Below, in pieces: positions 33,449-40,713 of a stretch of DNA of 64,000 nt. Below the pieces are notes generated by a model. It had not been told where the DNA came from. It worked only from the letters and a program-made list of their open reading frames with translations, and ran no database searches. How positions within the stretch are numbered: the stretch's first letter is position 1; every line of letters begins with the position of its first letter. The stretch comes from Coprenecus sp902388455 (GTDB lineage: Bacteria > Bacteroidota > Bacteroidia > Bacteroidales > UBA932). Position numbers and translations under genes: made by a program. The DNA lies in NCBI GenBank assembly GCA_963931615.1, contig OZ007032.1, positions 1,674,001-1,738,000 of the forward strand, in the 5' to 3' direction.

Positions 33449-33979
33449 ATGAAAATATACACCAAAACCGGAGATACCGGCGAGACATCCCTGGTCGGGG
33501 GAAAAAGAGTGTCTAAGGCATCCATGAGGGTCTGCGCATACGGAGACATGGATGAGCTCATTTCCTACATCGGCCTGCTGCGCTGTGAGATTCCAGAAAG
33601 CGATGCCTTTCTGCGTAATGTCCAGGCTGTCCTCATGACCGGCTCCGCACATATCGCATCCGAAGCGGAGAATCCCAGACTTACCCCTTTCCCCTACGAG
33701 GAAATCCGCACCCTCGAACAGGAGATTGACCGCCTGAGTGCTCTGATACCTCCCATGAAATCCTTCATTCTGCCGGCCGGTCCCACCAGCGCCGCCCACT
33801 GCCATATAGCCCGATGCGTATGCCGCCGCTGCGAACGCTCCTGCGTGGCCCTTGGAGATCACCGCCCTGACGTACAGGACGTGATACGCTATCTCAACCG
33901 TTTGTCGGACCTGCTGTTCACTCTCGGCCGCTATCAGTGTCATTCAACTCACATTCCGGAAGATTTTTGGACCGAGTAG
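33449..33979 (+). CDS. PduO-type cob(I)alamin adenosyltransferase
   Basis: A 176-residue ATP:corrinoid adenosyltransferase that forms adenosylcobalamin (coenzyme B12) from cob(I)alamin. The N-terminal ATP site TKTGDTGETSLVGG is at residues 5-18, and helices with the conserved YGDMDEL and RCVCRRCERSC follow; these fix the PduO class over CobA or EutT. It follows the ABC ATPase by 11 nt. Together with the BtuFCD-like genes at the left end it suggests use of scavenged corrinoids. Confidence 0.9.
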   Translation: MKIYTKTGDTGETSLVGGKRVSKASMRVCAYGDMDELISYIGLLRCEIPESDAFLRNVQAVLMTGSAHIASEAENPRLTPFPYEEIRTLEQEIDRLSALIPPMKSFILPAGPTSAAHCHIARCVCRRCERSCVALGDHRPDVQDVIRYLNRLSDLLFTLGRYQCHSTHIPEDFWTE

Positions 33980-33991
33980 AATTATTTTGTT

Positions 33992-33999
33992 TATATTTG
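33992..33999 (+). promoter_or_regulatory. Putative -7 box for the DUF2795 gene
   Basis: TATATTTG lies 44 nt before the ATG at 34044. A TTTG at 33966-33969 is 22 nt upstream, slightly far for a -33 box. Confidence 0.5.
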
Positions 34000-34043
34000 C
34001 CGCCCAAAAATCAACAAAGAAAACATTTAAAGTACAAGACGCT

Positions 34044-34265
34044 ATGTATTGGACACTTGAATTGGCCTCGAAGCTCGAAGACGCTCCCTGGCCCGCAACC
34101 AAAGACGAACTGATCGACTATGCCACCCGTTCCGGTGCCCCCCTCGAAGTAATCGAAAACCTGGAGGACCTCGAAGATGACGGGGAAGTATACGAAAGCA
34201 TAGAGGAAATCTGGCCCGACTATCCCAGCAAGGAGGACTTTTTCTTCAACGAGGATGAATATTAG
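34044..34265 (+). CDS. DUF2795 small acidic protein
   Basis: A 73-residue protein with the DUF2795 pattern: MYWTLELASKLEDAPWPATKDELIDYA, then GAPLEVIENL and a very acidic tail. The ATG at 34044 gives the usual length; upstream codons to 33987 lie over the promoter. The fold is probably a small helical domain; function is unknown. It is followed by a strong bidirectional terminator. Confidence 0.82.
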   Translation: MYWTLELASKLEDAPWPATKDELIDYATRSGAPLEVIENLEDLEDDGEVYESIEEIWPDYPSKEDFFFNEDEY

Positions 34266-34294
34266 ACTCGTTCGAATAGCTTAAACATTTGAAT

Positions 34295-34333
34295 ACCGGA
34301 GAGATAAACATCATGCTTGTTTATCTCTCCGGT
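34295..34333. terminator. Strong terminator hairpin between DUF2795 and cca genes
   Basis: A 16-bp perfect stem (ACCGGAGAGATAAACA at 34295-34310 with its complement at 34318-34333) has a 7-nt loop. GTTTTAT follows on the plus strand. It sits between convergent genes and ends 3 nt before the cca stop. Confidence 0.8.
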
Positions 34334-34336
34334 GTT

Positions 34337-35740
34337 TTATACTTCCTTCAGACCGAGTTCGGAGGCCTTTTCGCGCATGAGGGCGAGGGCTGCGTCACGG
34401 TCGTTGGGAATACGGCCGTCCAGGATGGCGTCCTTGATGTATTCCTTGATGAGGCCAATCTCACGACAGGGAGGAATGCCGTAGATTTCCATAATCATCT
34501 CACCGGTCACCGGAGGCTGGAAGTTGCGGATGCGGTCCTTCTCCTCGACTTCCTGCAGCTTGCGGCGCACCAGCTGGAAATTGGCCAGATGCCGGGCAAC
34601 TGTCCGGTCATTCTTCGAGGTAATATCCGCTTCGCAAAGAGTCATCAGGTCGTCGATGTCATCTCCCGCGTCAAAAAGCAGACGGCGCACCGCCGAGTCC
34701 GTCACCTCCTCCTGTACCAGGGCGATGGGCCTGAGATGCAGGAACACCAGCTTCTGCACATATTTCATCTTCTCGTTCAGCGGCATCCTCAGATACTTGA
34801 ACACTTCGTACACCATCCTCGCACCCACCACCTCATGGCCATGGAATGTCCAGCCTGAGCCTTTCTCGTACCGCTTCGTAGCCGGCTTGCCAATATCATG
34901 CAGCAGAGCCGCCCATCTCAGCCACAGATTATCCGTATGCGGCACGATATTGTCCACCACCTGCAGGGTATGACGGTAATTGTCCTTGTGCCCCCGTCCT
35001 TCCTGTGTCTCCACTCCCTTGAGAGCACTGATGGCCGGCAGTATCAGCTCCAGAAGAGTAGTCCGGTCCATCAGGTCGAATCCCACCGACGGCCTGGGGG
35101 ACATCAGTATCTTGTGCAGTTCTTCGCTAACCCGCTCCGGAGAGAGGATCGCCATTCGGCCCCTGTTGCGCTGTATGGACTCCAGCGCCTCAGGAACTAT
35201 GGTGAAACCCAACTGAGTAGCAAAACGAATAGCTCTCACCATCCTCAGCGGATCGTCCGAAAAAGTGGCATCCGGGTCCAATGGTGTACGAATCAATCCG
35301 TTGCGCAGATCCTCCAGCCCGTTGAAAGGATCGTACACCGTACCCATATCCTCCTGCTGCAGAGAGAACGACAGGGCGTTTATCGTAAAGTCGCGCCGGA
35401 GCTGGTCATCCCTCAGAGTGCCGCGGCTCACGCTGGGCTTACGCGAGTCACTGGAATAGGATTCCTTCCGGGCCCCGACGAACTCCACCTCCTCGCCTTC
35501 CGCCGAATGGATCATAGCCGTCCCGAAACGAGCGAAGATAGCCACGTGCGAGCCGGTCCTCTCTCCGACCCTGCGTGCCAGTGCAGGGCCGTCCCCCTCA
35601 ACCACCACGTCTATATCCTTGCTGGGCCGGCCTAATATCCGGTCCCGGACATAGCCGCCTATAACATAGGCTCTCACACCCATTCTGCGGGCCTCCTCGG
35701 AGATTACTCCGAATATCGGTTTAGAACAGTCAAGTATCAT
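34337..35740 (-). CDS. cca: CCA-adding tRNA nucleotidyltransferase (PolyA polymerase/HD type)
   Basis: A 467-residue class II enzyme that builds or repairs the CCA end of tRNAs, which is required here because the two tRNA genes in this window lack encoded CCA. The nucleotidyltransferase core shows GGYVRD at residues 28-33 and the catalytic DID at 42-44; RRDFTINA lies near 115. A central HD domain carries LLHDIGKP near 264, typical of the larger bacterial form. It is followed by a strong terminator. Confidence 0.92.
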   Translation of the reverse strand: MILDCSKPIFGVISEEARRMGVRAYVIGGYVRDRILGRPSKDIDVVVEGDGPALARRVGERTGSHVAIFARFGTAMIHSAEGEEVEFVGARKESYSSDSRKPSVSRGTLRDDQLRRDFTINALSFSLQQEDMGTVYDPFNGLEDLRNGLIRTPLDPDATFSDDPLRMVRAIRFATQLGFTIVPEALESIQRNRGRMAILSPERVSEELHKILMSPRPSVGFDLMDRTTLLELILPAISALKGVETQEGRGHKDNYRHTLQVVDNIVPHTDNLWLRWAALLHDIGKPATKRYEKGSGWTFHGHEVVGARMVYEVFKYLRMPLNEKMKYVQKLVFLHLRPIALVQEEVTDSAVRRLLFDAGDDIDDLMTLCEADITSKNDRTVARHLANFQLVRRKLQEVEEKDRIRNFQPPVTGEMIMEIYGIPPCREIGLIKEYIKDAILDGRIPNDRDAALALMREKASELGLKEV

Positions 35741-35741
35741 C

Positions 35742-36134
35742 TCAAATCTGAATTTTCGGTATCTCGCGGAGAAATCTGTACTCCGGTCCCTGCCCTACTC
35801 TCTCGCAGAAGTACATCTGTTCCCCATTGGTAAACATCATATAGCGGACACTGAGCACCCTGTTGTACCGGATTCCCTGCTCCAGCACCGCCCTGTCCAA
35901 CTTCACTCCGGGAGCCTTGCACTCCACCAGCAGCAGCGGAGCGGCATCACGCCCGAAAACCACTACATCCGCACGGTATTGCCTTCCATTGTAACGAAAA
36001 CCGTATTCCGAAGCCATCATCACCTCCGGCACACCCTGCTCATCCCTGAGCCATGCTATAACATCCTGACGCACCCTCTCCTCCGGAGTCAGGGGCACGG
36101 ATATCCTGCGAAGCGGGTCGAAAATCGTGTCCAT
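35742..36134 (-). CDS. HsdR N-terminal-domain (nuclease-like) protein
   Basis: A 130-residue stand-alone protein matching the type I restriction HsdR N-terminal domain (HSDR_N_2). The nuclease-like core reads RADVVVFGRDAAPLLLVECKAPG near residues 50-72, with Asp and ECK as the PD-(D/E)XK triad. No hsdM or hsdS gene is near, so this is not a restriction system. It ends 1 nt before cca on the same strand and is divergent from holA by 39 bp, an arrangement common in Bacteroidetes. The ATG at 36134 is chosen; upstream codons lie antisense to holA. Confidence 0.8.
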   Translation of the reverse strand: MDTIFDPLRRISVPLTPEERVRQDVIAWLRDEQGVPEVMMASEYGFRYNGRQYRADVVVFGRDAAPLLLVECKAPGVKLDRAVLEQGIRYNRVLSVRYMMFTNGEQMYFCERVGQGPEYRFLREIPKIQI

Positions 36135-36140
36135 AGCCCG

Positions 36141-36148
36141 CAAAGTTA
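36141..36148 (-). promoter_or_regulatory. Putative -7 box abutting the HsdR-N gene start
   Basis: TAACTTTG on the minus strand ends 6 nt before the ATG at 36134, again implying a very short leader. Confidence 0.5.
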
Positions 36149-36160
36149 ATGATAAAATGC

Positions 36161-36168
36161 TAATTTTG
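36161..36168 (+). promoter_or_regulatory. Putative -7 box abutting the holA start
   Basis: TAATTTTG ends 5 nt before the ATG at 36174. The divergent box for the HsdR-N gene is only 12 bp away. Confidence 0.5.
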
Positions 36169-36173
36169 CAGCT

Positions 36174-37208
36174 ATGGCGAAAATAGACACAGCAGGACAA
36201 TACGAAAGCCTCCGGAAGGAGATTGAGGCAGGCGGACTGAAACCCGTATACATCCTCATGGGCGAAGAACCTTTCTACCCTGAAAAGCTCTGCTCCCTGA
36301 TTATGGACAAGGCCCTCCAGCCCCATGAGCGGGACTTCAACCAGACCATCCTGTACGGAGCGGACACCACTGCCGAGGAGATCACATCCATCTGCGAAAG
36401 ATATCCCATGATGGCCGACAGGACGCTGGTCGTAGTGCGCGAGGCCCAGGCGCTCAAGAAGCCGGAAGGCCTGAGCGTCTATCTGGACCACATTTCGCCC
36501 ACCACTGTACTGGTGTTGCTCTTTTCCGGCAAAAACATGGACAAACGTACCTCTTTCTATAAAAAAGCATCCAAGTCCTGCATCATCTTCGAATCGGCCA
36601 AGGTGCGTGAAGAGGCTATGCCACGCTGGATTGAGTCTTACTTCCGAAGCATCGGCAGGACCATCGAGCCCCAGGGAGCCATGCTGCTGGCCGAATACGC
36701 CGGCAACGACCTCCGTAAAATCTCAGTGGAGGCCGACAAACTTCTAAAGGCCGTACCTGAATCCTGCAATACCATAACAGCCGCCGATATAGAGCAGAAC
36801 GTAGGTATCAGCCGCGAGTTCAATACCGGAGAACTCACATCGGCGCTGGCAGTCCGGGACGGAGACAAGGCTTTCCGCATAGCTTGGTTCTTCGGAGAGT
36901 CTCCACGCCAATATCCCCTGCAGATGACCCTGGGCTTCCTCTTCTTCTTTTTCTCCAAAGTGGAGATGATTCATGCCATAATGCTCAGGGACAGAATACC
37001 GGCAAAGGACGCAGCATCAAAAGCAGGAGTCTACTACAGCTACGCCGCACCATACCTGTCCGCCGTCAAAAACTACAATCTACGCAGAATCATGCACGTA
37101 ATATCATCCATCCGAGAGTGTGACTGGCGCAGCAAGAGCAACTCCGGCGGAAATGCATCCGAAGGAGAACTGCTCACTGAGCTTATCTCCAAAATACTCT
37201 CATATTAA
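36174..37208 (+). CDS. holA: DNA polymerase III delta subunit
   Basis: A 344-residue clamp-loader subunit that opens the sliding clamp during replication. It shows the HolA pattern: YILMGEEPFYPEKL near residues 26-39, a degenerate P-loop-type AAA core, and the central LAEYAGNDLRKISVEADKL near 168-186, typical of the family. The length is normal. Its 3' end overlaps the AraC-like gene on the other strand by 4 nt. Confidence 0.9.
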   Translation: MAKIDTAGQYESLRKEIEAGGLKPVYILMGEEPFYPEKLCSLIMDKALQPHERDFNQTILYGADTTAEEITSICERYPMMADRTLVVVREAQALKKPEGLSVYLDHISPTTVLVLLFSGKNMDKRTSFYKKASKSCIIFESAKVREEAMPRWIESYFRSIGRTIEPQGAMLLAEYAGNDLRKISVEADKLLKAVPESCNTITAADIEQNVGISREFNTGELTSALAVRDGDKAFRIAWFFGESPRQYPLQMTLGFLFFFFSKVEMIHAIMLRDRIPAKDAASKAGVYYSYAAPYLSAVKNYNLRRIMHVISSIRECDWRSKSNSGGNASEGELLTELISKILSY

Positions 37209-37606
37209 AGACGCGGCACTTTCTTACGGCGCCGCAACAACTTTTTGAAGGTACAGCCGGTCTCCTTTGCCAGTATCCGGTCCAAACTCCTACGGTTGCG
37301 GAATCCGTACCTGAGCGCAAAATCATCCTCATCCTCAGCATCCAAATCACCGTAGTTTCCGTCATGGATATCCCGTAACAGGTATTCTATTCTAAGGCCG
37401 TTGATATATTCTTTAAAATTACGATATTTGGCGCATATTGCCCTGGAAGCATATGTTCTGTTGGTTCCTGCCATATCGGCAAGGGCGGACAGGGTTATCC
37501 CCGGCTTCAGATACAACTTTTCATCCCTCATAGCCCTGTCCAGACGGTAAAAAACAACTTCCATAGTAAAATCCCATTTCTTGCCGTAAAAAACACTTCT
37601 GTCCAT
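37205..37606 (-). CDS. Small AraC-type HTH protein
   Basis: A 133-residue protein that is little more than an AraC DNA-binding domain. The first HTH lies near residues 38-60 (LSALADMAGTNRTYASRAI) and the second near 100-122, followed by a basic tail (KKLLRRRKKVPRL). It has no sensor domain. The linker between the two HTH units carries an acidic insert (DLDAEDEDDF) not usual in the family. It lies 1 nt after the larger AraC-type gene, so both come from one message. Confidence 0.7.
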   Translation of the reverse strand: MDRSVFYGKKWDFTMEVVFYRLDRAMRDEKLYLKPGITLSALADMAGTNRTYASRAICAKYRNFKEYINGLRIEYLLRDIHDGNYGDLDAEDEDDFALRYGFRNRRSLDRILAKETGCTFKKLLRRRKKVPRL

Positions 37607-37607
37607 A

Positions 37608-38789
37608 TCACACCTCCTTGTCCATAGCTTTGCATCTCCTTGTCTTCATGTCCCGGCACCACTCTCCTGGCGTATAGCCGGTATTGAGTTTGAACGCACT
37701 GGTGAACGAAGCATTATTATTGAATCCGCATCTATCCCTCAATTCATTCATGGATATATCGGTATTGGTCGAAAATATATTGATGGCCTCCTTAACCCTG
37801 AAATAATTGACAAGTTCCCTGAAATTTTTGTTCATCTCCATATTGATTGTCTTGGACAGATACGATTTATTGGTATAAAGGCGCATGGCGACCTCCTCCA
37901 TCGTCAATGTCTTTGACAGGTAAGGCTTCTCGCTCTCAAAATAATCCAAAAGCCTCTCTCTCAACGGTTGGGAACCACTATTATTTTTTGTCTCACTAAA
38001 TTTACCAATAATTTTAGAAGCGTCCTGCATAACCGCTGTCAAAGGCTCCATGGAGTTCTGTTCCCGGCTTGCGACGGACTGACTCCCAGGACACATATAT
38101 GACAGGAGCGTCATACTGCGGCCCACTGCAACAGTTATAGTTGCATGCACGACAATAAAGCCGGCCAGAACGATAAAATAATCCACCGCTGCATGAACTC
38201 CGAATGAGTAAAAAAGGAAAAAGAAATTATAGAATGCGAAAAGGACTACGTGCACCAACAGTTCCTTGACAAGCAGCTTACGGCTTTCATCCGCTACATC
38301 CTGCATTTTCCGGCAGATATAAGAGAGTACGTAGATGTAAACGAGAAGATTGGCTCCTACAGCGCATCGGCAGAGCAGATTGAATGCCAGCTGACCACGT
38401 CCGGAATAAAGCAGGAATTCCGTCAGAACAATCAGTACAGCCGCAAGAGCGACTGCGACATAAAACTGAATCCACTGCCTCCCACGGAAATCGCACCTTC
38501 TTATGAGAATACACGGCAAGGCTGATGACACAAGATAAAGCTTGTGGACAGACCTTTCTGCAACAGACTCCGACACAGCATCGTCAAGCCATAATGCAGG
38601 AAGTCCTGAGAAAAAGCACAACGCCAGAACAAATAAAAAAACCACATAATCCTTACGGATAGCCGACATAGTCCGGTTTTCTCCCTCGTCGGTTTCTTTT
38701 CTCCTCTTTAAGATAAGGGAGATGCCCAGACAGACATATATCAGTCCGGGCAGGACACTTACTGTTAAAATAGAAATAGTCTCCATCAT
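37608..38789 (-). CDS. Membrane-bound AraC-type regulator
   Basis: A 393-residue regulator. Residues 1 to about 230 contain six or seven hydrophobic segments, so the N-terminal half is membrane-embedded. The C-terminal half is an AraC DNA-binding domain with HTH1 near 305-325 (TMEEVAMRLYTNKSYLSKTI) and HTH2 near 350-372 (CGFNNNASFTSAFK). This membrane-plus-HTH layout is common in Bacteroidetes and suggests direct sensing of an envelope signal. The -7 box at 38810-38817 should drive it. The start has two adjacent Met codons. Confidence 0.8.
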   Translation of the reverse strand: MMETISILTVSVLPGLIYVCLGISLILKRRKETDEGENRTMSAIRKDYVVFLFVLALCFFSGLPALWLDDAVSESVAERSVHKLYLVSSALPCILIRRCDFRGRQWIQFYVAVALAAVLIVLTEFLLYSGRGQLAFNLLCRCAVGANLLVYIYVLSYICRKMQDVADESRKLLVKELLVHVVLFAFYNFFFLFYSFGVHAAVDYFIVLAGFIVVHATITVAVGRSMTLLSYMCPGSQSVASREQNSMEPLTAVMQDASKIIGKFSETKNNSGSQPLRERLLDYFESEKPYLSKTLTMEEVAMRLYTNKSYLSKTINMEMNKNFRELVNYFRVKEAINIFSTNTDISMNELRDRCGFNNNASFTSAFKLNTGYTPGEWCRDMKTRRCKAMDKEV

Positions 38790-38809
38790 GTATTTAAGGT
38801 TAATTGCCT

Positions 38810-38817
38810 CAAAGTTA
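38810..38817 (-). promoter_or_regulatory. Putative -7 box for the AraC pair
   Basis: TAACTTTG on the minus strand, 20 nt before the ATG at 38789. Confidence 0.5.
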
Positions 38818-38874
38818 CGATGGAGACTTTTTATATTGCGAAAGTTAAAAAATGTTTAAAATAAATATCTGTTT

Positions 38875-39822
38875 TTATATTTTTTTAACTTTCTTTTTAT
38901 CCTTAATTGCATCAAAACCACGGCCATACACTCCCATCACACTTCCCATTGAAATAAAGGCCTGACGGTCGATCTGCTTAATCATCGAGAGGAGATAATT
39001 GGCCTCCACCTTGCGGACCATCACCAGCAGAACCTTTTCACTCTGCTTGGTATACCATCCTTCGGCATCAAGCACTGTCACGCCCCTGCCCATAGTTCCG
39101 GATATCATGTCCGCTATCTGCTGATACTGCTTGGAGAAAATGAACAGCTGGACGGACTGCTTGTTGCCCGCTACTGACAGGTCCACTACATAGCTGCACG
39201 ATGCCACTACCAGATATCCGTACATGATGCCTGCGATCCTGGCTCCGAAATTGAGGTCTGAGGGCAGGAAGATGGACGAGCCGACGATGAAGATATCGCA
39301 CAGCAGGATGATACGTCCCGGAGGAATATTCCGGTACTTGCTTATGATGAGGGCTATCACGTCCGTTCCGGCTGTACTGCCTCCGCGGCTGAACGCAAGA
39401 CCGATACCCAGTCCGGACATCGCACCGCCGATGAGAGCGCAGAGGAGCTTGCCGTTCGCTACCGCCAGCTCGTCAATAAATGTCTGCGGAATGACATCCG
39501 GCAGAATCCGGAACAGCAGCGAGGTAACCACCACCGCATAAACGGTTTTGACCCCGAATGCCTTGCCCAGCACCTTTATACCGATTATCAGCAGTATCAG
39601 GTTGACAAAGAAGAATGTGTAGCTGACAGGTATCGCACCGTTGGTCGCATACTGCACTATGGCGCCTATACCCGATACACCTCCACCGACCATGCCGTTG
39701 GGGATGACGAAGATACACCAGCCGGCAGTGTAGCAGAGCAGGCCGAGGGTGATTATCAGATAGTCATTTACGACTGATAGGACTTTTCTTGTCCTTGATG
39801 TTGTTGTTTTTTGCGTTTCCAT
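38875..39822 (-). CDS. YitT-family membrane protein (copy 2)
   Basis: A 315-residue protein of the YitT family (DUF161 repeats plus DUF2179). About five membrane segments occupy residues 17-195 (ITLGLLCYTAGWCIFVIPNG and GGSTAGTDVIALII are typical), and a soluble DUF2179 domain (VTVLDAEGWYTKQSEKVLLVMVRK) follows. Its role is uncertain; some homologues affect nitrite or metal stress. It is a paralogue of the gene just upstream and starts inside it, with a 55-nt overlap. Confidence 0.85.
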   Translation of the reverse strand: METQKTTTSRTRKVLSVVNDYLIITLGLLCYTAGWCIFVIPNGMVGGGVSGIGAIVQYATNGAIPVSYTFFFVNLILLIIGIKVLGKAFGVKTVYAVVVTSLLFRILPDVIPQTFIDELAVANGKLLCALIGGAMSGLGIGLAFSRGGSTAGTDVIALIISKYRNIPPGRIILLCDIFIVGSSIFLPSDLNFGARIAGIMYGYLVVASCSYVVDLSVAGNKQSVQLFIFSKQYQQIADMISGTMGRGVTVLDAEGWYTKQSEKVLLVMVRKVEANYLLSMIKQIDRQAFISMGSVMGVYGRGFDAIKDKKKVKKI

Positions 39823-40712
39823 TCTATTTTCTCTGGTCCTTTTAATTCATCGAATCCTCTTCCATATACGCTCATAGTCGAGGTAACTGACATAAATGCC
39901 GAACGGTCATGGTTCTTGACGATCTTGTTGATCTCGTTCAGCTGATGCTTGCGGGCGATGACCACCAGCACCTGATGCGCCTCCTTGGTATACCATCCTA
40001 TCCCCTCGAAGGCAGTGACGCCTCTCTTGAGCTGGGTCATCAGCGCATCCGCTATTTCCTTGTATTTCTGGGAGAAAATCATAACCTGCACCGACTGCTT
40101 GCTGCCTGTCAGCAGCAGGTCCACTCCCTGGGAGAAGGCTATGACCTGCATATAGCCGTAGACCACATCGGAGAGGGTCTTGCCGGGCAGCAGGAGGACG
40201 GAGCCTACGATCACCAGGTCACAGAAGAGATACACCCGGCCGGGGGATATCTCCCTGTACTTGGCCAGGATGAGAGCGATGATGTCGGTGCCTCCCGTAC
40301 TTCCGCCCTGATTGAATATCATGACGATACCTATAGCGCCGATGAAACCTCCGAGCAGACCGTTAAGGAAGGGTTCCTCAATGGTGGACACCCAGGGTAT
40401 CAGCTCCGGCAGCACCTGCAGCAGGACGGAGTTGAGCAGGATGCAGTAAATCGTCTTGAATCCGAATCCCCGGCCCAGAATCAGAAATCCCAGTATAATC
40501 AGGATTACATTGACAGACAGGTAGGTCACGGACACGGGAATAAGTCCGCCGGTGGCGTAGTTGACAAATGTGGCCAGACCGGGTATGGCGCCTCCGACTA
40601 TCCCTTTCGGTATCAGGAAGGATGTCCAGCTGAAGCAGTAGAGCGCCAGTCCCAGGGTGATGATCACGTACTCCTTGAGGGTGATCAGTATTTTCTTTGT
40701 CGTCTGATTCAT
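39768..40712 (-). CDS. YitT-family membrane protein (copy 1)
   Basis: A 314-residue paralogue of the downstream YitT gene with the same layout: membrane domain (ITLGLALYCFSWTSFLIPKGIVGG near residue 16, GGSTGGTDIIALIL near 140) and a C-terminal DUF2179 domain (VTAFEGIGWYTKEAHQVLVVIARK). It begins 1 nt after leuS, so leuS, YitT-1 and YitT-2 are probably one operon. A tandem duplication is the simplest origin. Confidence 0.85.
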   Translation of the reverse strand: MNQTTKKILITLKEYVIITLGLALYCFSWTSFLIPKGIVGGAIPGLATFVNYATGGLIPVSVTYLSVNVILIILGFLILGRGFGFKTIYCILLNSVLLQVLPELIPWVSTIEEPFLNGLLGGFIGAIGIVMIFNQGGSTGGTDIIALILAKYREISPGRVYLFCDLVIVGSVLLLPGKTLSDVVYGYMQVIAFSQGVDLLLTGSKQSVQVMIFSQKYKEIADALMTQLKRGVTAFEGIGWYTKEAHQVLVVIARKHQLNEINKIVKNHDRSAFMSVTSTMSVYGRGFDELKGPEKIEWKRKKQQHQGQEKSYQS

Positions 40713-40713
40713 A

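Noticed and set aside
35742..36134. A restriction-modification system suggested by the HsdR-N match
   Set aside because: Only the nuclease-like domain is present; no methylase, specificity or helicase genes are near. The stand-alone form beside holA is common in this group.
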